Shown here: piece after piece, positions 1 through 6,498 of the stretch
How positions within the stretch are numbered: the first letter of the stretch is position 1
Layout of the letters: each line of letters starts with the position of its first letter
Translations under genes and position numbers: made by a program
The notes under the pieces: generated by a model
Database searches by the model: none
What the model saw: the letters and a program-made list of their open reading frames with translations, nothing else
What the model was told of the DNA's origin: nothing
NCBI GenBank assembly: GCA_002343715.1
Contig: DDSA01000184.1
Location: forward strand, 540-14,754
Length of the DNA stretch: 14,215 nt
Direction: 5' to 3'
Source: Phycisphaerales bacterium UBA2402
GTDB taxonomy: Bacteria > Planctomycetota > Phycisphaerae > Phycisphaerales > UBA1924

Positions 1-432
1 CATGCTGCACGCCAGTTCCGTCGCGCCCGACTCCAGCGCCCGCCGCTCGCACACGTCGAGCAGCCGCAGCCCGATCCCGCCGCCCTGGCACAAGGGGTCC
101 ACCGCGAACTGCGAGAAACTCGCCACGCCCGGCTTGCTGAAATAGGGCGGCCCCTGGGCCTCCTCGACCTCGTGGAACAGGATCGTGCCCGCGAGGCGTT
201 GCCGGTCACGCCCCTCCGGGTCTTTCTCGTGCCGCACCGCGACGTAGCACTCGCCGCTGAAGACCCGCTTCCTGGTCGTCGCGTCGTCCTGCCGCCCCGC
301 GAGCGGCCGCAGACCCATCGCCATCTGCTTGGCGTACGCGCGGTGCAGGAGGCGTGTGAGTTCGCTGATCGAGTCGCTCGGCGCCAGCCGCCGCACCGTG
401 ACCACCGGGCTGATCTTCCCGTCTTCGGGCAT
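1..432 (-). CDS. GNAT-family N-acetyltransferase, C-terminus cut by window edge
   Basis: GNAT enzymes move an acetyl group from acetyl-CoA to an amine on a small molecule or protein; the substrate here cannot be told. The visible 144 residues begin MPEDGKISPVVTVRRL and include the family core: a strand ending SFSQFAVDP followed by the acetyl-CoA pyrophosphate loop QGGGIG (a Q-x-x-G-x-G motif A) and the helix LRLLDVCERRALESGA, about residues 106-140. The frame runs off the left edge, so the last strands are missing. The ATG at 430-432 is the only good start, but no Shine-Dalgarno sequence precedes it, and the frame stays open a short way upstream. It lies 68 bases downstream of the sigma factor gene on the same strand and may be cotranscribed with it. 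The family call is firm; the function is not. Confidence 0.8.
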   Translation of the reverse strand, partial: MPEDGKISPVVTVRRLAPSDSISELTRLLHRAYAKQMAMGLRPLAGRQDDATTRKRVFSGECYVAVRHEKDPEGRDRQRLAGTILFHEVEEAQGPPYFSKPGVASFSQFAVDPLCQGGGIGLRLLDVCERRALESGATELACSM

Positions 433-500
433 AGGCGGCGATAGTAGGGAGCGACGACGGCGGCGCCCGGCGGGCGTGCGCCCCCACGTGGGGCCGCCAC

Positions 501-1124
501 TCACTCGTCCTTTTCGTACTCGGTCTTCATGCGGTTCACGATCTCGCGCAGCCGCGCCGACACCCGCGTCTTGATGACGTACACCTGCGCCACGCTCATC
601 CCGCACGAGGCCGAGACCTGCTCGGGCGAAAGGCCCTTGACCACCAGCATCTCGAACGCCGCGAGGTTGTTCTCGTCGATCCGCGTCTTCTCGCGCAGTT
701 CGCGCATCGCCGCCTTCAGGATGAACTTCAGCCGCGCCTTCTCCCACGCGTCGGCCAGGGCCTGCTCCGCGGGCTTGAAGTGCGTCCCCGCCTGCCGGTC
801 CTGCAGCGCGCTGTCGCCGCGCTGGCCCCGCCGCTTCGCCCTCGCCCGCATCACGTCCGTGATGCGGAACCGCGCGATGCCCAGCAGGAAACTCCGAAGC
901 CGCCCCCGCCCCCGTTCATATTTCCCGGCCTTGTACGCCGCCGCGAACTCCACCAGCGTCTGCTGGGCCACGTCCGCCGCCTCGTCGCGCGACAGACCCA
1001 TCTTCATCGCCACCCCCTCGATCACCGGGCGGAAACGGGCATCGAACTCGGCCCACAGCGCGTGGTTGTTCGGATCGCTCAGACCATCGAGAATCGCGGT
1101 GGATGTCCAGGTCTGTGGGTTCAT
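501..1124 (-). CDS. RNA polymerase sigma factor, sigma-70 family (ECF-like)
   Basis: This is a 207-residue two-domain sigma factor that would direct RNA polymerase to a specific promoter set. Region 2 spans about residues 20-98 and includes MGLSRDEAADVAQQTLVEF, then GRLRSFLLGIARFRITDVMRARAKR (regions 2.3/2.4). Region 4 spans about 135-197 with the helix-turn-helix GLSPEQVSASCGMSVAQVYVIKTRVSARL. A linker of about 40 residues separates them, and there is no sigma-1.1 or region 3 domain, which fits the ECF class. The frame is open up to 1205, but I chose the ATG at 1122-1124 because AAGGTGA lies about 10 bases upstream and the extra 27 residues are low-complexity. No anti-sigma gene adjoins it: the next gene downstream is the GNAT enzyme and upstream is a divergent desaturase. 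Its regulon and activating signal cannot be read from the window. Confidence 0.87.
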   Translation of the reverse strand: MNPQTWTSTAILDGLSDPNNHALWAEFDARFRPVIEGVAMKMGLSRDEAADVAQQTLVEFAAAYKAGKYERGRGRLRSFLLGIARFRITDVMRARAKRRGQRGDSALQDRQAGTHFKPAEQALADAWEKARLKFILKAAMRELREKTRIDENNLAAFEMLVVKGLSPEQVSASCGMSVAQVYVIKTRVSARLREIVNRMKTEYEKDE

Positions 1125-1452
1125 GCGTGCCCGATCACCTTGAGATCGTTTCGGCTCATCATTGTTGGAGTGCCGAAAGGGCGGCGCTGAGGACCGAGAA
1201 ACCATCCGACTTCACCCCCGACGGCCGCCCGGATCAGACGCCGCGCACCGCACGCCGTCGAGCCGCAATCCGGACGGGATTGGGTGGAATACCCCAGCGG
1301 TTTCAACGGGCACGCCGGTGCGCGTCCGCTCCGCCGGGTGCGTATCGTTTCCACTCTCTGGAACGATCCACCCGATCGCAGCGCCGACCAAACGGCCCCC
1401 TTCAGAGTGCTTTGTCCCCTCCCCGATCGGTTCGGTCTTGTCCGGAGAATTG
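1125..1452. other. Divergent intergenic region between sigma factor and desaturase genes
   Basis: This 328-base gap holds no convincing gene. It must carry the two divergent promoters, but I could not identify good -35/-10 pairs. One imperfect hairpin is visible at 1344-1367 (ATCGTTTCC, a 7-base loop, GGAACGAT, with one bulged T). It is not followed by a T-run, so it is more likely a leader hairpin or operator than a terminator. The desaturase frame stays open back to 1162, but that upstream part has no SD-supported start. Confidence 0.45.
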
Positions 1453-2379
1453 ATGCCCGCCACCCTCGACCCGCCGTCGCGCCCCGCGCCGGTCACGCCA
1501 ACACCGCCCACCCCCGCCGCGACCGAGCAGCCTCGCCCCCACGCCCACCACCACCACGAACGAATCACCGTCACCTGGGCGGATATCGACTGGTGGCACT
1601 TCACGCCCATCGCCCTGATGCACGCCGCCTGTCTCGCGGCCCCGTTCTACTTCTCCTGGAGCGGTGTTGCATTGGCCGTCTTTCTCTGGTGGGCCTGCGG
1701 CGGGCTGGGCATCTGCCTCTGCTACCACCGACTCCTCACACACCGTTCCTTCAAGACGCCCAAACCGGTGGAGTACTTCCTCACCGTCCTGGGCGTTCTG
1801 AACTGGCAGGGCGGCCCCATCGAGTGGGTCGGGATGCACCGTCTCCACCACAAGCACTCCGACGGTGAGGAGGACCCGCACTCCCCCAAGCACGGCTTCA
1901 ACTGGGCTCACGTCCTGTGGGTTGTCACCAAGTACAGGGGCAACGTCCCGCCCCAGGACGCGGCCAAAGACCTGGCCCGCGACCCGTTCCTTCGATTCAT
2001 CGACAAGTACCACTGGGCTCCCCAGATCGGTCTCGCGGCCCTGCTCTACGGGCTGGGTCAGTGGGCCGGCGGCTTGGGCCTCTCGTGGGTCGTGTGGGGC
2101 GTCTGCATCCGCATGGTGGTGACGTACCACATCACCTGGTTCGTCAACTCCGCCTCGCACACCTGGGGCTACCGAAGCCACGACACCGATGACGACTCTC
2201 GGAACCTCTGGTGGGTCGCCCTCCTGTCGTTCGGCGAAGGGTGGCACAACAACCACCACGCGCACCAGCGGGCCGCCGCGCACGGCCGCCGTTGGTGGGA
2301 GATCGACCCCACCTACCTCACCATCGTTGCCATGAGTTGGGTCGGCCTGGCGAAGGACATTGTCCGCCCGGGACGCTAG
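1453..2379 (+). CDS. Acyl-CoA/acyl-lipid fatty acid desaturase (membrane di-iron)
   Basis: This 308-residue integral membrane enzyme should introduce a cis double bond into a saturated acyl chain, using O2 and electrons from a ferredoxin or cytochrome b5-type donor, to adjust membrane fluidity. All three histidine boxes that bind the di-iron centre are present: HRLLTH at 92-97, HRLHHKH at 129-135 and HNNHH at 265-269, plus NSASH at 232-236. Hydrophobic segments lie near 52-90, 105-120 and 190-230. This is the delta-9 (DesC/OLE1) pattern, and the length is normal. The N-terminus is proline-rich with a natural HAHHHH stretch at 30-35. The ATG at 1453 is preceded by GGAGA at 1444-1448; open frame upstream of it is probably not translated. 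The TAG stop is formed at the left end of an inserted repeat element (see 2377-2499). Regiospecificity is inferred, not shown. Confidence 0.92.
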   Translation: MPATLDPPSRPAPVTPTPPTPAATEQPRPHAHHHHERITVTWADIDWWHFTPIALMHAACLAAPFYFSWSGVALAVFLWWACGGLGICLCYHRLLTHRSFKTPKPVEYFLTVLGVLNWQGGPIEWVGMHRLHHKHSDGEEDPHSPKHGFNWAHVLWVVTKYRGNVPPQDAAKDLARDPFLRFIDKYHWAPQIGLAALLYGLGQWAGGLGLSWVVWGVCIRMVVTYHITWFVNSASHTWGYRSHDTDDDSRNLWWVALLSFGEGWHNNHHAHQRAAAHGRRWWEIDPTYLTIVAMSWVGLAKDIVRPGR

Positions 2380-2499
2380 GTGCTGTTTGAGAGATGCCTT
2401 TGGTGGGTCCGCTCTCCATAGCGGAGTCTTCATTCAGCCTACAGAACACCGTTCTGGAGAACGGTGCCACTAAAAAACTGTTCTGTCAAACAGAACCTA
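2377..2499. mobile_element. MITE-like element with terminal inverted repeats, flanked by TA
   Basis: The left end TAGGTGCTGTTTGA (2377-2390) is matched by the inverted right end TCAAACAGAACCTA (2486-2499), 13 of 14 positions pairing. Removing the TA dinucleotides leaves a 119-bp body (2379-2497) with TA on both sides, as expected for a TA target duplication of the IS630/Tc1-mariner style. No transposase is encoded, so it would be non-autonomous. The inside is strongly structured: TCCGCT/AGCGGA at 2408-2425; CAGAAC-ACC-GTTCTG at 2442-2456, overlapping and competing with ACCGTTCT-GG-AGAACGGT at 2448-2465; and GTTCTGT-CAA-ACAGAAC at 2480-2496. Read on the minus strand the last hairpin is followed by AGTTTTTT, which resembles an intrinsic terminator. 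The inverted ends and hairpins are seen; mobility is inferred. Confidence 0.6.
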
Positions 2500-3116
2500 A
2501 CGCGGCCCGCGAATTCCCGGGGAGCAGCAACGCCTGGATACAGTCCGCTCAAGTTTGTTGAGCTGAGACCGTTGTGGATGAAGCACGCCATCCAATCAGT
2601 TTCCTAACGTAGATATTTCTGTGTGATCCAGGCAACCCTCACCGCCCGGATGAGGTATAGTTTTGAGCAAAGCGGGTGATTTCACCGCTTTGCCGGGGCG
2701 GTATTCTTCCGCCGGCGCTGGTTTTGGTCGATTCTTCTGTGGTTGGAACGGCTTCCATTTCAAGGGGCCGCGGCGTAGACTCGGGTGATGACCCGACCCG
2801 GCGTCTGCGTATGATCGGTAACGTTCCGCACGGTTCTCGTGGCGGAATCGGCGGGTAGTCAGAGCCTGATCCGAGTGTTTTGTGGGGCGATTTTCGGAAC
2901 GTCCGGACCGGATCCGGCGTACCTGTGGGATGGACCTTCACTCTTGACCGAATCTTTCGGTGAAGAGACTGTCGGGGCTGTGTCGTGGCGGGTCGCCCGG
3001 CTCATCACGACGGCATCTGGAGAGTGCAGCACGAGGCGGGCGTTCGCGCTTACGGCCACACCGGGGTTGGCCAAGCCCGCAACGGGATACAGATACCCGG
3101 ACAGGAGCATTTTGCC
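2500..3116. other. Gene-free, hairpin-rich region ahead of the pseudopilin pair
   Basis: No frame in these 617 bases looks coding, with no domain, no SD and odd composition. Several inverted repeats are visible: GCTCAA/TTGAGC at 2547-2563; GCAAAGCGG/CCGCTTTGC at 2667-2693; GGCGG/CCGCC at 2697-2713; TTCCGCACG/CGT-g-GCGGAA at 2824-2847; and the best one at 2941-2967. None has a T-run, so they are not ordinary terminators. A TATAGT at 2656-2661 could be a -10 element but lacks a -35. The region may be a long 5' leader of the pseudopilin operon; it does not match a riboswitch I know. Confidence 0.4.
2941..2967. repeat. Near-perfect 27-bp inverted repeat (hairpin or operator)
   Basis: CTCTT-g-ACCGAA-tct-TTCGGT-g-AAGAG pairs over 11 base pairs, interrupted by a single G/G mismatch and closed by a 3-base loop. 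It lies about 150 bases before the first pseudopilin start and overlaps a TTGACC that could be a -35. With no following T-run, a protein-binding site or an mRNA-stabilising hairpin is more likely than a terminator. Confidence 0.5.
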
Positions 3117-4052
3117 ATGAGCCATCAGCGTCGCGCCTTCACACTCATCGAGTTGCTTGTTGTCATCGCCATCATCGCGCTGCTGATCGGCCTGCTGCTT
3201 CCAGCGCTCGGCAAGGCCCGAAAATCGGCCCGCCTGACCATCTCGATGAGCAATATCCGGCAGATCGCCGCCGCCGGTGCCACGTACCAGACCGACCAGA
3301 AGGGTCTGCTTCCGTTGACTCCAGTGATGCAATACAACGCGAACCCCGGACCCGGTCAGCCTTCGGATGGCTGGATTCCTCAGAACGCGTGGTGCACGTG
3401 GAGCGCGTTCGGCAAGACCAACAGCTCCTACTGGCAGGGGCAGTACGGGGGCGTGTTTGAAATCCGCCAGGAGAATCGCCCGCTGAACATCTATCTCTAC
3501 CCGAGCATCGGCTCTCGCACTTCGGGCGCGATCAGTTCCGTGGACTCTTCCCGGATCAACAACAACCTGATGGCGTTCAAGGATCCCAGCGATCAGGTCG
3601 GCCACCAGCGGAACTGGCCCGGACCGAACATGTTCGATTCGACCACCGGGACAACCCCCTCATGCTTTGATGACGTCGGCACCAGTTATCAATGGCAGGC
3701 GAAGTGGTACGAGCAGATCGACCGTGACCCCCGTTACAGCGGCCTGACGCTGGTCAAGAAGTTTGAACTCGGTGCGCGTCGTTTCAAACTCGCGGACTCC
3801 TTCGCACCCTCCCGGATGGTCTGGCTCAACGATGAATGGGCGGACATCACCATCAACAGCACCAATCCCAACGCCCGGGTCAAGAACGGGTACGACGATA
3901 TCAACAAGAGCGTCCTGGGCTTCATGGACGGCCACGGCGCGTATCTCCCGATCATCCCCGGCAGCGGAACTCCGCCCTCCACCGATCTCTGGGATCGTGT
4001 CGAAGCATACAACAACGACAAGTACACCGTGATCTTCCCCTTTGTCCGCTGA
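3117..4052 (+). CDS. Type II secretion/pilin-like protein, prepilin N-terminal domain (paralogue 1)
   Basis: This 311-residue exported protein starts MSHQRRA and continues [24 protein letters not shown], a class III signal: prepilin peptidase would cut after Ala7 and N-methylate Phe8, with the conserved Glu at mature position 5 (residue 12). The hydrophobic helix (8-31) would anchor it in the membrane or in a pseudopilus. The remainder is a large soluble domain of planctomycete type that includes [12 protein letters not shown] and a conserved stretch near the C-terminus, LGFMDGHGAYL. AGGAG at 3103-3107, nine bases before the ATG at 3117, supports this start; the frame is open upstream but lacks an SD. 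It is followed after 39 bases by a paralogue about 70% identical by eye. Whether it forms a filament, joins a secretion machine or is a surface protein is unknown; the family name rests on the N-terminus. Confidence 0.85.
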   Translation: MSHQRRAFTLIELLVVIAIIALLIGLLLPALGKARKSARLTISMSNIRQIAAAGATYQTDQKGLLPLTPVMQYNANPGPGQPSDGWIPQNAWCTWSAFGKTNSSYWQGQYGGVFEIRQENRPLNIYLYPSIGSRTSGAISSVDSSRINNNLMAFKDPSDQVGHQRNWPGPNMFDSTTGTTPSCFDDVGTSYQWQAKWYEQIDRDPRYSGLTLVKKFELGARRFKLADSFAPSRMVWLNDEWADITINSTNPNARVKNGYDDINKSVLGFMDGHGAYLPIIPGSGTPPSTDLWDRVEAYNNDKYTVIFPFVR

Positions 4053-4091
4053 TACGTTCATGACTTGTTCTTACTACCCATGAGGTTCTCC

Positions 4092-5039
4092 ATGCTGGTA
4101 CATCGCCGTGGTTTTACGCTGATTGAACTCCTGGTCGTCATCGCGATCATCGCGCTGCTGATCGGCCTCTTGCTCCCAGCGCTGGGCAAGGCCCGTAAAT
4201 CGGCCCGGCTCACCATTTCGCTGAGCAACGTTCGACAGATCGCCGCCGCGGGCGCGACGTATCAAGCGGATCAAAAGGGGATGCTGCCGCTGCAGCCTTC
4301 CATGACATACACCGCCAACCCCGCGCCGGGGCAGCCCAGCGACGGCTGGATCCCGATCCAGGCGTGGTGCACATGGAGTTCGTGGGGCAAGAACCCCAGC
4401 CCCTACTGGACCACCCGCAGCGGCGGTGTCTTCGATGTTCATCAGCAGAACCGCCCGCTGAACGTCTACCTCTACCCGGATATCGGCCAGCGTCGCTGGG
4501 GCGCGCTCAGTTCAACCGACGCGTCCCGCACCAAGAACAACATGGCGGTTTTCAAGGACCCCAGCGACAGGGTGACGCACCAGCGCAACTGGCCGCAGGC
4601 GCAGCGCTCTCTTGATGCAGGCGATGAGCAGTACGGCGGCGGCATCCTGAGTTGCTTCGATGATGTCGGCACCAGTTATCACTGGCAAGCCAAATGGTTC
4701 GAGCAGTTGCAGGCCACGCCCGGCATGCCCGCCGATTACGTCCGCCTCTTTGATATCGGCGCACGCCGCTACAAGATGGCCGACTCCTTCATGCCGTCGC
4801 GGATGGTCTGGCTCAACGACGAATGGGCGGATATCACGATCAACGACAGCAATCCAAACGCCCGGGTGAAGAACGGCTACGACGACTTCAACAGAAGCGT
4901 CCTGGGCTTCATGGATGCCCACGCCTCGTACCTGAATGTCATCCCCGGCGGCGGCAACCCTCCCAGCCCGGATCAGTGGGACCGCGTCCCCGCCTACAGC
5001 AACGACAAGTACACCGTCATCTTCCCGTTCGTGCGGTGA
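4092..5039 (+). CDS. Type II secretion/pilin-like protein, prepilin N-terminal domain (paralogue 2)
   Basis: This is the tandem partner of the preceding gene, 315 residues. It begins MLVHRRG then [24 protein letters not shown], with prepilin peptidase cleavage expected after Gly7 and Glu at residue 12. I chose the ATG at 4092 because TGAGG lies six bases upstream (4081-4085) and the seven-residue leader then equals that of paralogue 1; TTG at 4065 and ATG at 4080 are in frame but less likely. The two proteins align end to end, with blocks such as [34 protein letters not shown] and the C-terminal [12 protein letters not shown]. This copy carries a short insertion (about residues 177-181). Silent sites differ widely between the copies, so the duplication is not recent. 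The operon ends at the terminator at 5094-5139. Confidence 0.85.
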   Translation: MLVHRRGFTLIELLVVIAIIALLIGLLLPALGKARKSARLTISLSNVRQIAAAGATYQADQKGMLPLQPSMTYTANPAPGQPSDGWIPIQAWCTWSSWGKNPSPYWTTRSGGVFDVHQQNRPLNVYLYPDIGQRRWGALSSTDASRTKNNMAVFKDPSDRVTHQRNWPQAQRSLDAGDEQYGGGILSCFDDVGTSYHWQAKWFEQLQATPGMPADYVRLFDIGARRYKMADSFMPSRMVWLNDEWADITINDSNPNARVKNGYDDFNRSVLGFMDAHASYLNVIPGGGNPPSPDQWDRVPAYSNDKYTVIFPFVR

Positions 5040-5396
5040 ACGTCTCCTGCTCGATTGCGGGCGGCACCCCCACGCACCGATCAGGTTCCAACGCACCCGG
5101 GTTCCTTCTTCCGGAGGAACAGCCGGGTGTTTTCTTGTTCATAGGCGGAGCCAACGGAGCGCGCGGCATCTGCGGCGATGCGCTGCGGTGGTGCCCCTTC
5201 GGGAAGACCGTCGGGCATGAACCCGCGAGAACGTGCCCTATTCCAGGCGCAGCGCTCTTCAACGGCGGAGCCGTCGAAGTCAATAGACGGGGACCGCTTC
5301 GCCGTTTGTCCACACGCTGAAACAGAACGGTTCTTCAGAGAGCGCATACGCAACCCTCGAAAGTGGCCGTGCGTTCTCTCGCGGGAACAGGTCCGA
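5040..5396. other. Intergenic region between convergent operons
   Basis: Apart from the terminator at 5094-5139, I see no gene in these 357 bases. One short inverted repeat is present at 5257-5279 (CTTC-a-ACGGC-gga-GCCGT-c-GAAG). It lies downstream of the phosphatase-cytochrome gene on the minus strand but has no T-run, so a terminator role for that gene is uncertain. A short GCGGAGCC direct repeat occurs near 5144 and 5264. A minus-strand frame of about 90 codons across 5081-5353 has no SD or recognisable sequence and is taken as chance. Confidence 0.4.
5094..5139 (+). terminator. Intrinsic terminator of the pseudopilin operon
   Basis: CACCCGG-GTTCC (5094-5105) pairs with GGAAC-ag-CCGGGTG (5116-5129), giving a 12-bp stem with a two-base bulge, followed at once by TTTTCTTGTT. 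It lies 54 bases after the stop of the second paralogue. Confidence 0.85.
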
Positions 5397-6386
5397 TCAA
5401 TCTCGGTACTTCACGTGGCAATCTTTGCAGGACGCCGCGACGAGTTTGAACTGGGCCGAGAGTTTCACCCCGTCTTGTTCCCCCGCGGCGAGCCACTCTT
5501 CCAGCGCGTGGGCCTTCGCGTGGGCATCGCGGAGCAGTTCGGTGAGACCGACGGGTTCCTCCTTGACGTACCGTGTCTCCTGGAGCGAACGGTACAGATC
5601 CGCGAGGCGACCGGACTCGGCGGCGGGCACCAGGTCGGGGCTGGATTCGGGCGTCTTCCACCCCGCCTTTTCGATCTCCTTGAGATGCTCGAATGCGTGG
5701 TCCACATCGACCATGCCCTGAACGAAGTCCGTGGGCTTGCTGATTTCCGGGAAGTCCGCCGGGACCGCGTCGATGACCTTCTCATCCAGCAGCGCGGCCC
5801 GCCGCGCACAGGCGTACAGCCCGGTGTAGTTGGGCGAGGTGCCGCTGACCTTCATCCGCGCGACGCCCTGCTCGGGCGTGGACCAACCCAGGTGCACGCA
5901 GACCATCGCCGCCGCGCCCGCGCTGCGGTGCTTGCCGTGGTGGCAGTGAATGTACAACGGGCCGACTCGCATCGCGTCGCGCGTCGCGCGGGTGAGTTCC
6001 AGGCCGCGCTCCTCGCCGATGCCGTTGTACGAGATCGGCAGGTGGATGTACCGCATCCCCCGGGCCGTGGCCTTCTCCACCTCCGGCGCGGCCCCATCGA
6101 CGCTGATGATGGTTTTGATGCCCATCGCGGCGAGTGTTTCGAAACCGGCATCGCCCTCGGGCTGACCGCCGGAGAGGTAGCCCGGGTGATAGGCCACGAC
6201 GTTGTGAACCCCGGGGTAATCCTTCGGCGTGGTATCGTCGGGGGTCGGCATCGGGATCGGCGCCAGGGCCTTCACGGCCGGGGGCGTGGCCGGTGCCCGC
6301 GGCGGCGATGAAGATGTGCAGGACCAGACGCCGCCGGAAATCACAAACAAGGAAAGGGGGAGCAGCGGCCAACGGAACTGGGGCAT
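5397..6386 (-). CDS. Lipoprotein with CX5R (DSP/PTP-like) phosphatase domain fused to a cytochrome c'-like domain
   Basis: The protein has 329 residues from the ATG at 6384-6386, which has AGGAA six bases upstream; an ATG at 6408-6410 is an alternative. Residues 1-23 are a lipoprotein signal (MPQFRW, hydrophobic core, VWSC with Cys23). About 55-215 is a protein-phosphatase fold: YLSGGQP and FETLAAMGIKTIISVD match the start of DSP/BLH-type domains, and HCHHGKHR (147-154) is the catalytic loop with Cys148 and Arg154. About 221-329 resembles cytochrome c'/b562: first helix MVDVDHAFEHLKEIEKAG with Met225 as possible distal ligand, and a C-terminal CKDCHVKYRD (Cys320, Cys323, His324) for covalent haem. 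Export and haem attachment agree with each other, since c-type haem is attached outside the cytoplasm. I cannot see a clear general-acid Asp. It follows the aminotransferase gene by 112 bases. Substrate and redox role are unknown. Confidence 0.82.
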   Translation of the reverse strand: MPQFRWPLLPLSLFVISGGVWSCTSSSPPRAPATPPAVKALAPIPMPTPDDTTPKDYPGVHNVVAYHPGYLSGGQPEGDAGFETLAAMGIKTIISVDGAAPEVEKATARGMRYIHLPISYNGIGEERGLELTRATRDAMRVGPLYIHCHHGKHRSAGAAAMVCVHLGWSTPEQGVARMKVSGTSPNYTGLYACARRAALLDEKVIDAVPADFPEISKPTDFVQGMVDVDHAFEHLKEIEKAGWKTPESSPDLVPAAESGRLADLYRSLQETRYVKEEPVGLTELLRDAHAKAHALEEWLAAGEQDGVKLSAQFKLVAASCKDCHVKYRD

Positions 6387-6498
6387 CGTGATTCCTGATA
6401 CGAGGCTCATCGACAAACCTTGCAGGCGGCGTTGCATTCGTGCTCAACCACCGGGAGCAACGCGGCATCGCACCCCTCGCGGCGGGCGACCTCGATTT

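Noticed and set aside
206..487. A 93-codon minus-strand frame overlapping the GNAT gene.
   Set aside because: It is out of frame with the acetyltransferase, whose QGGGIG motif identifies the true frame.
1540..1557. HAHHHH near the desaturase N-terminus, resembling a purification tag.
   Set aside because: It is embedded in a natural proline-rich leader with mixed CAC/CAT-type codons and no vector sequence.
1402..2433. A 343-codon open frame on the minus strand opposite the desaturase.
   Set aside because: It lies antisense to a gene with all three histidine boxes; its translation is low-complexity (Val/Gly/Asp runs) and matches no domain. High GC content produces such shadows.
2442..2456. 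GAAC-ACC-GTTC as a possible SOS (LexA) box.
   Set aside because: The spacing is three bases instead of the four of the Gram-positive type box, and the site is part of a larger nest of repeats inside the element.
2511..2523. GAATTCCCGGGGA, adjacent EcoRI and SmaI sites resembling a cloning polylinker.
   Set aside because: The flanking bases do not continue as any vector polylinker I know, and the genome is GC-rich, so chance is sufficient.
3010..3110. Possible c-di-GMP riboswitch before the pseudopilin genes.
   Set aside because: The conserved GEMM core sequence is not present in recognisable form.
2639..3120. Frames of 93-100 codons on both strands in the gap before the pseudopilins.
   Set aside because: They show no SD, domain or hydrophobic pattern, and they overlap each other and the hairpins.
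6417..6498. A Cys-rich reading frame ending HECNAACKVCR between the aminotransferase and phosphatase-cytochrome genes on the minus strand.
   Set aside because: The CxxxCxxC pattern is eye-catching, but the frame has no ATG and no SD and overlaps the aminotransferase end; too little support for a gene.
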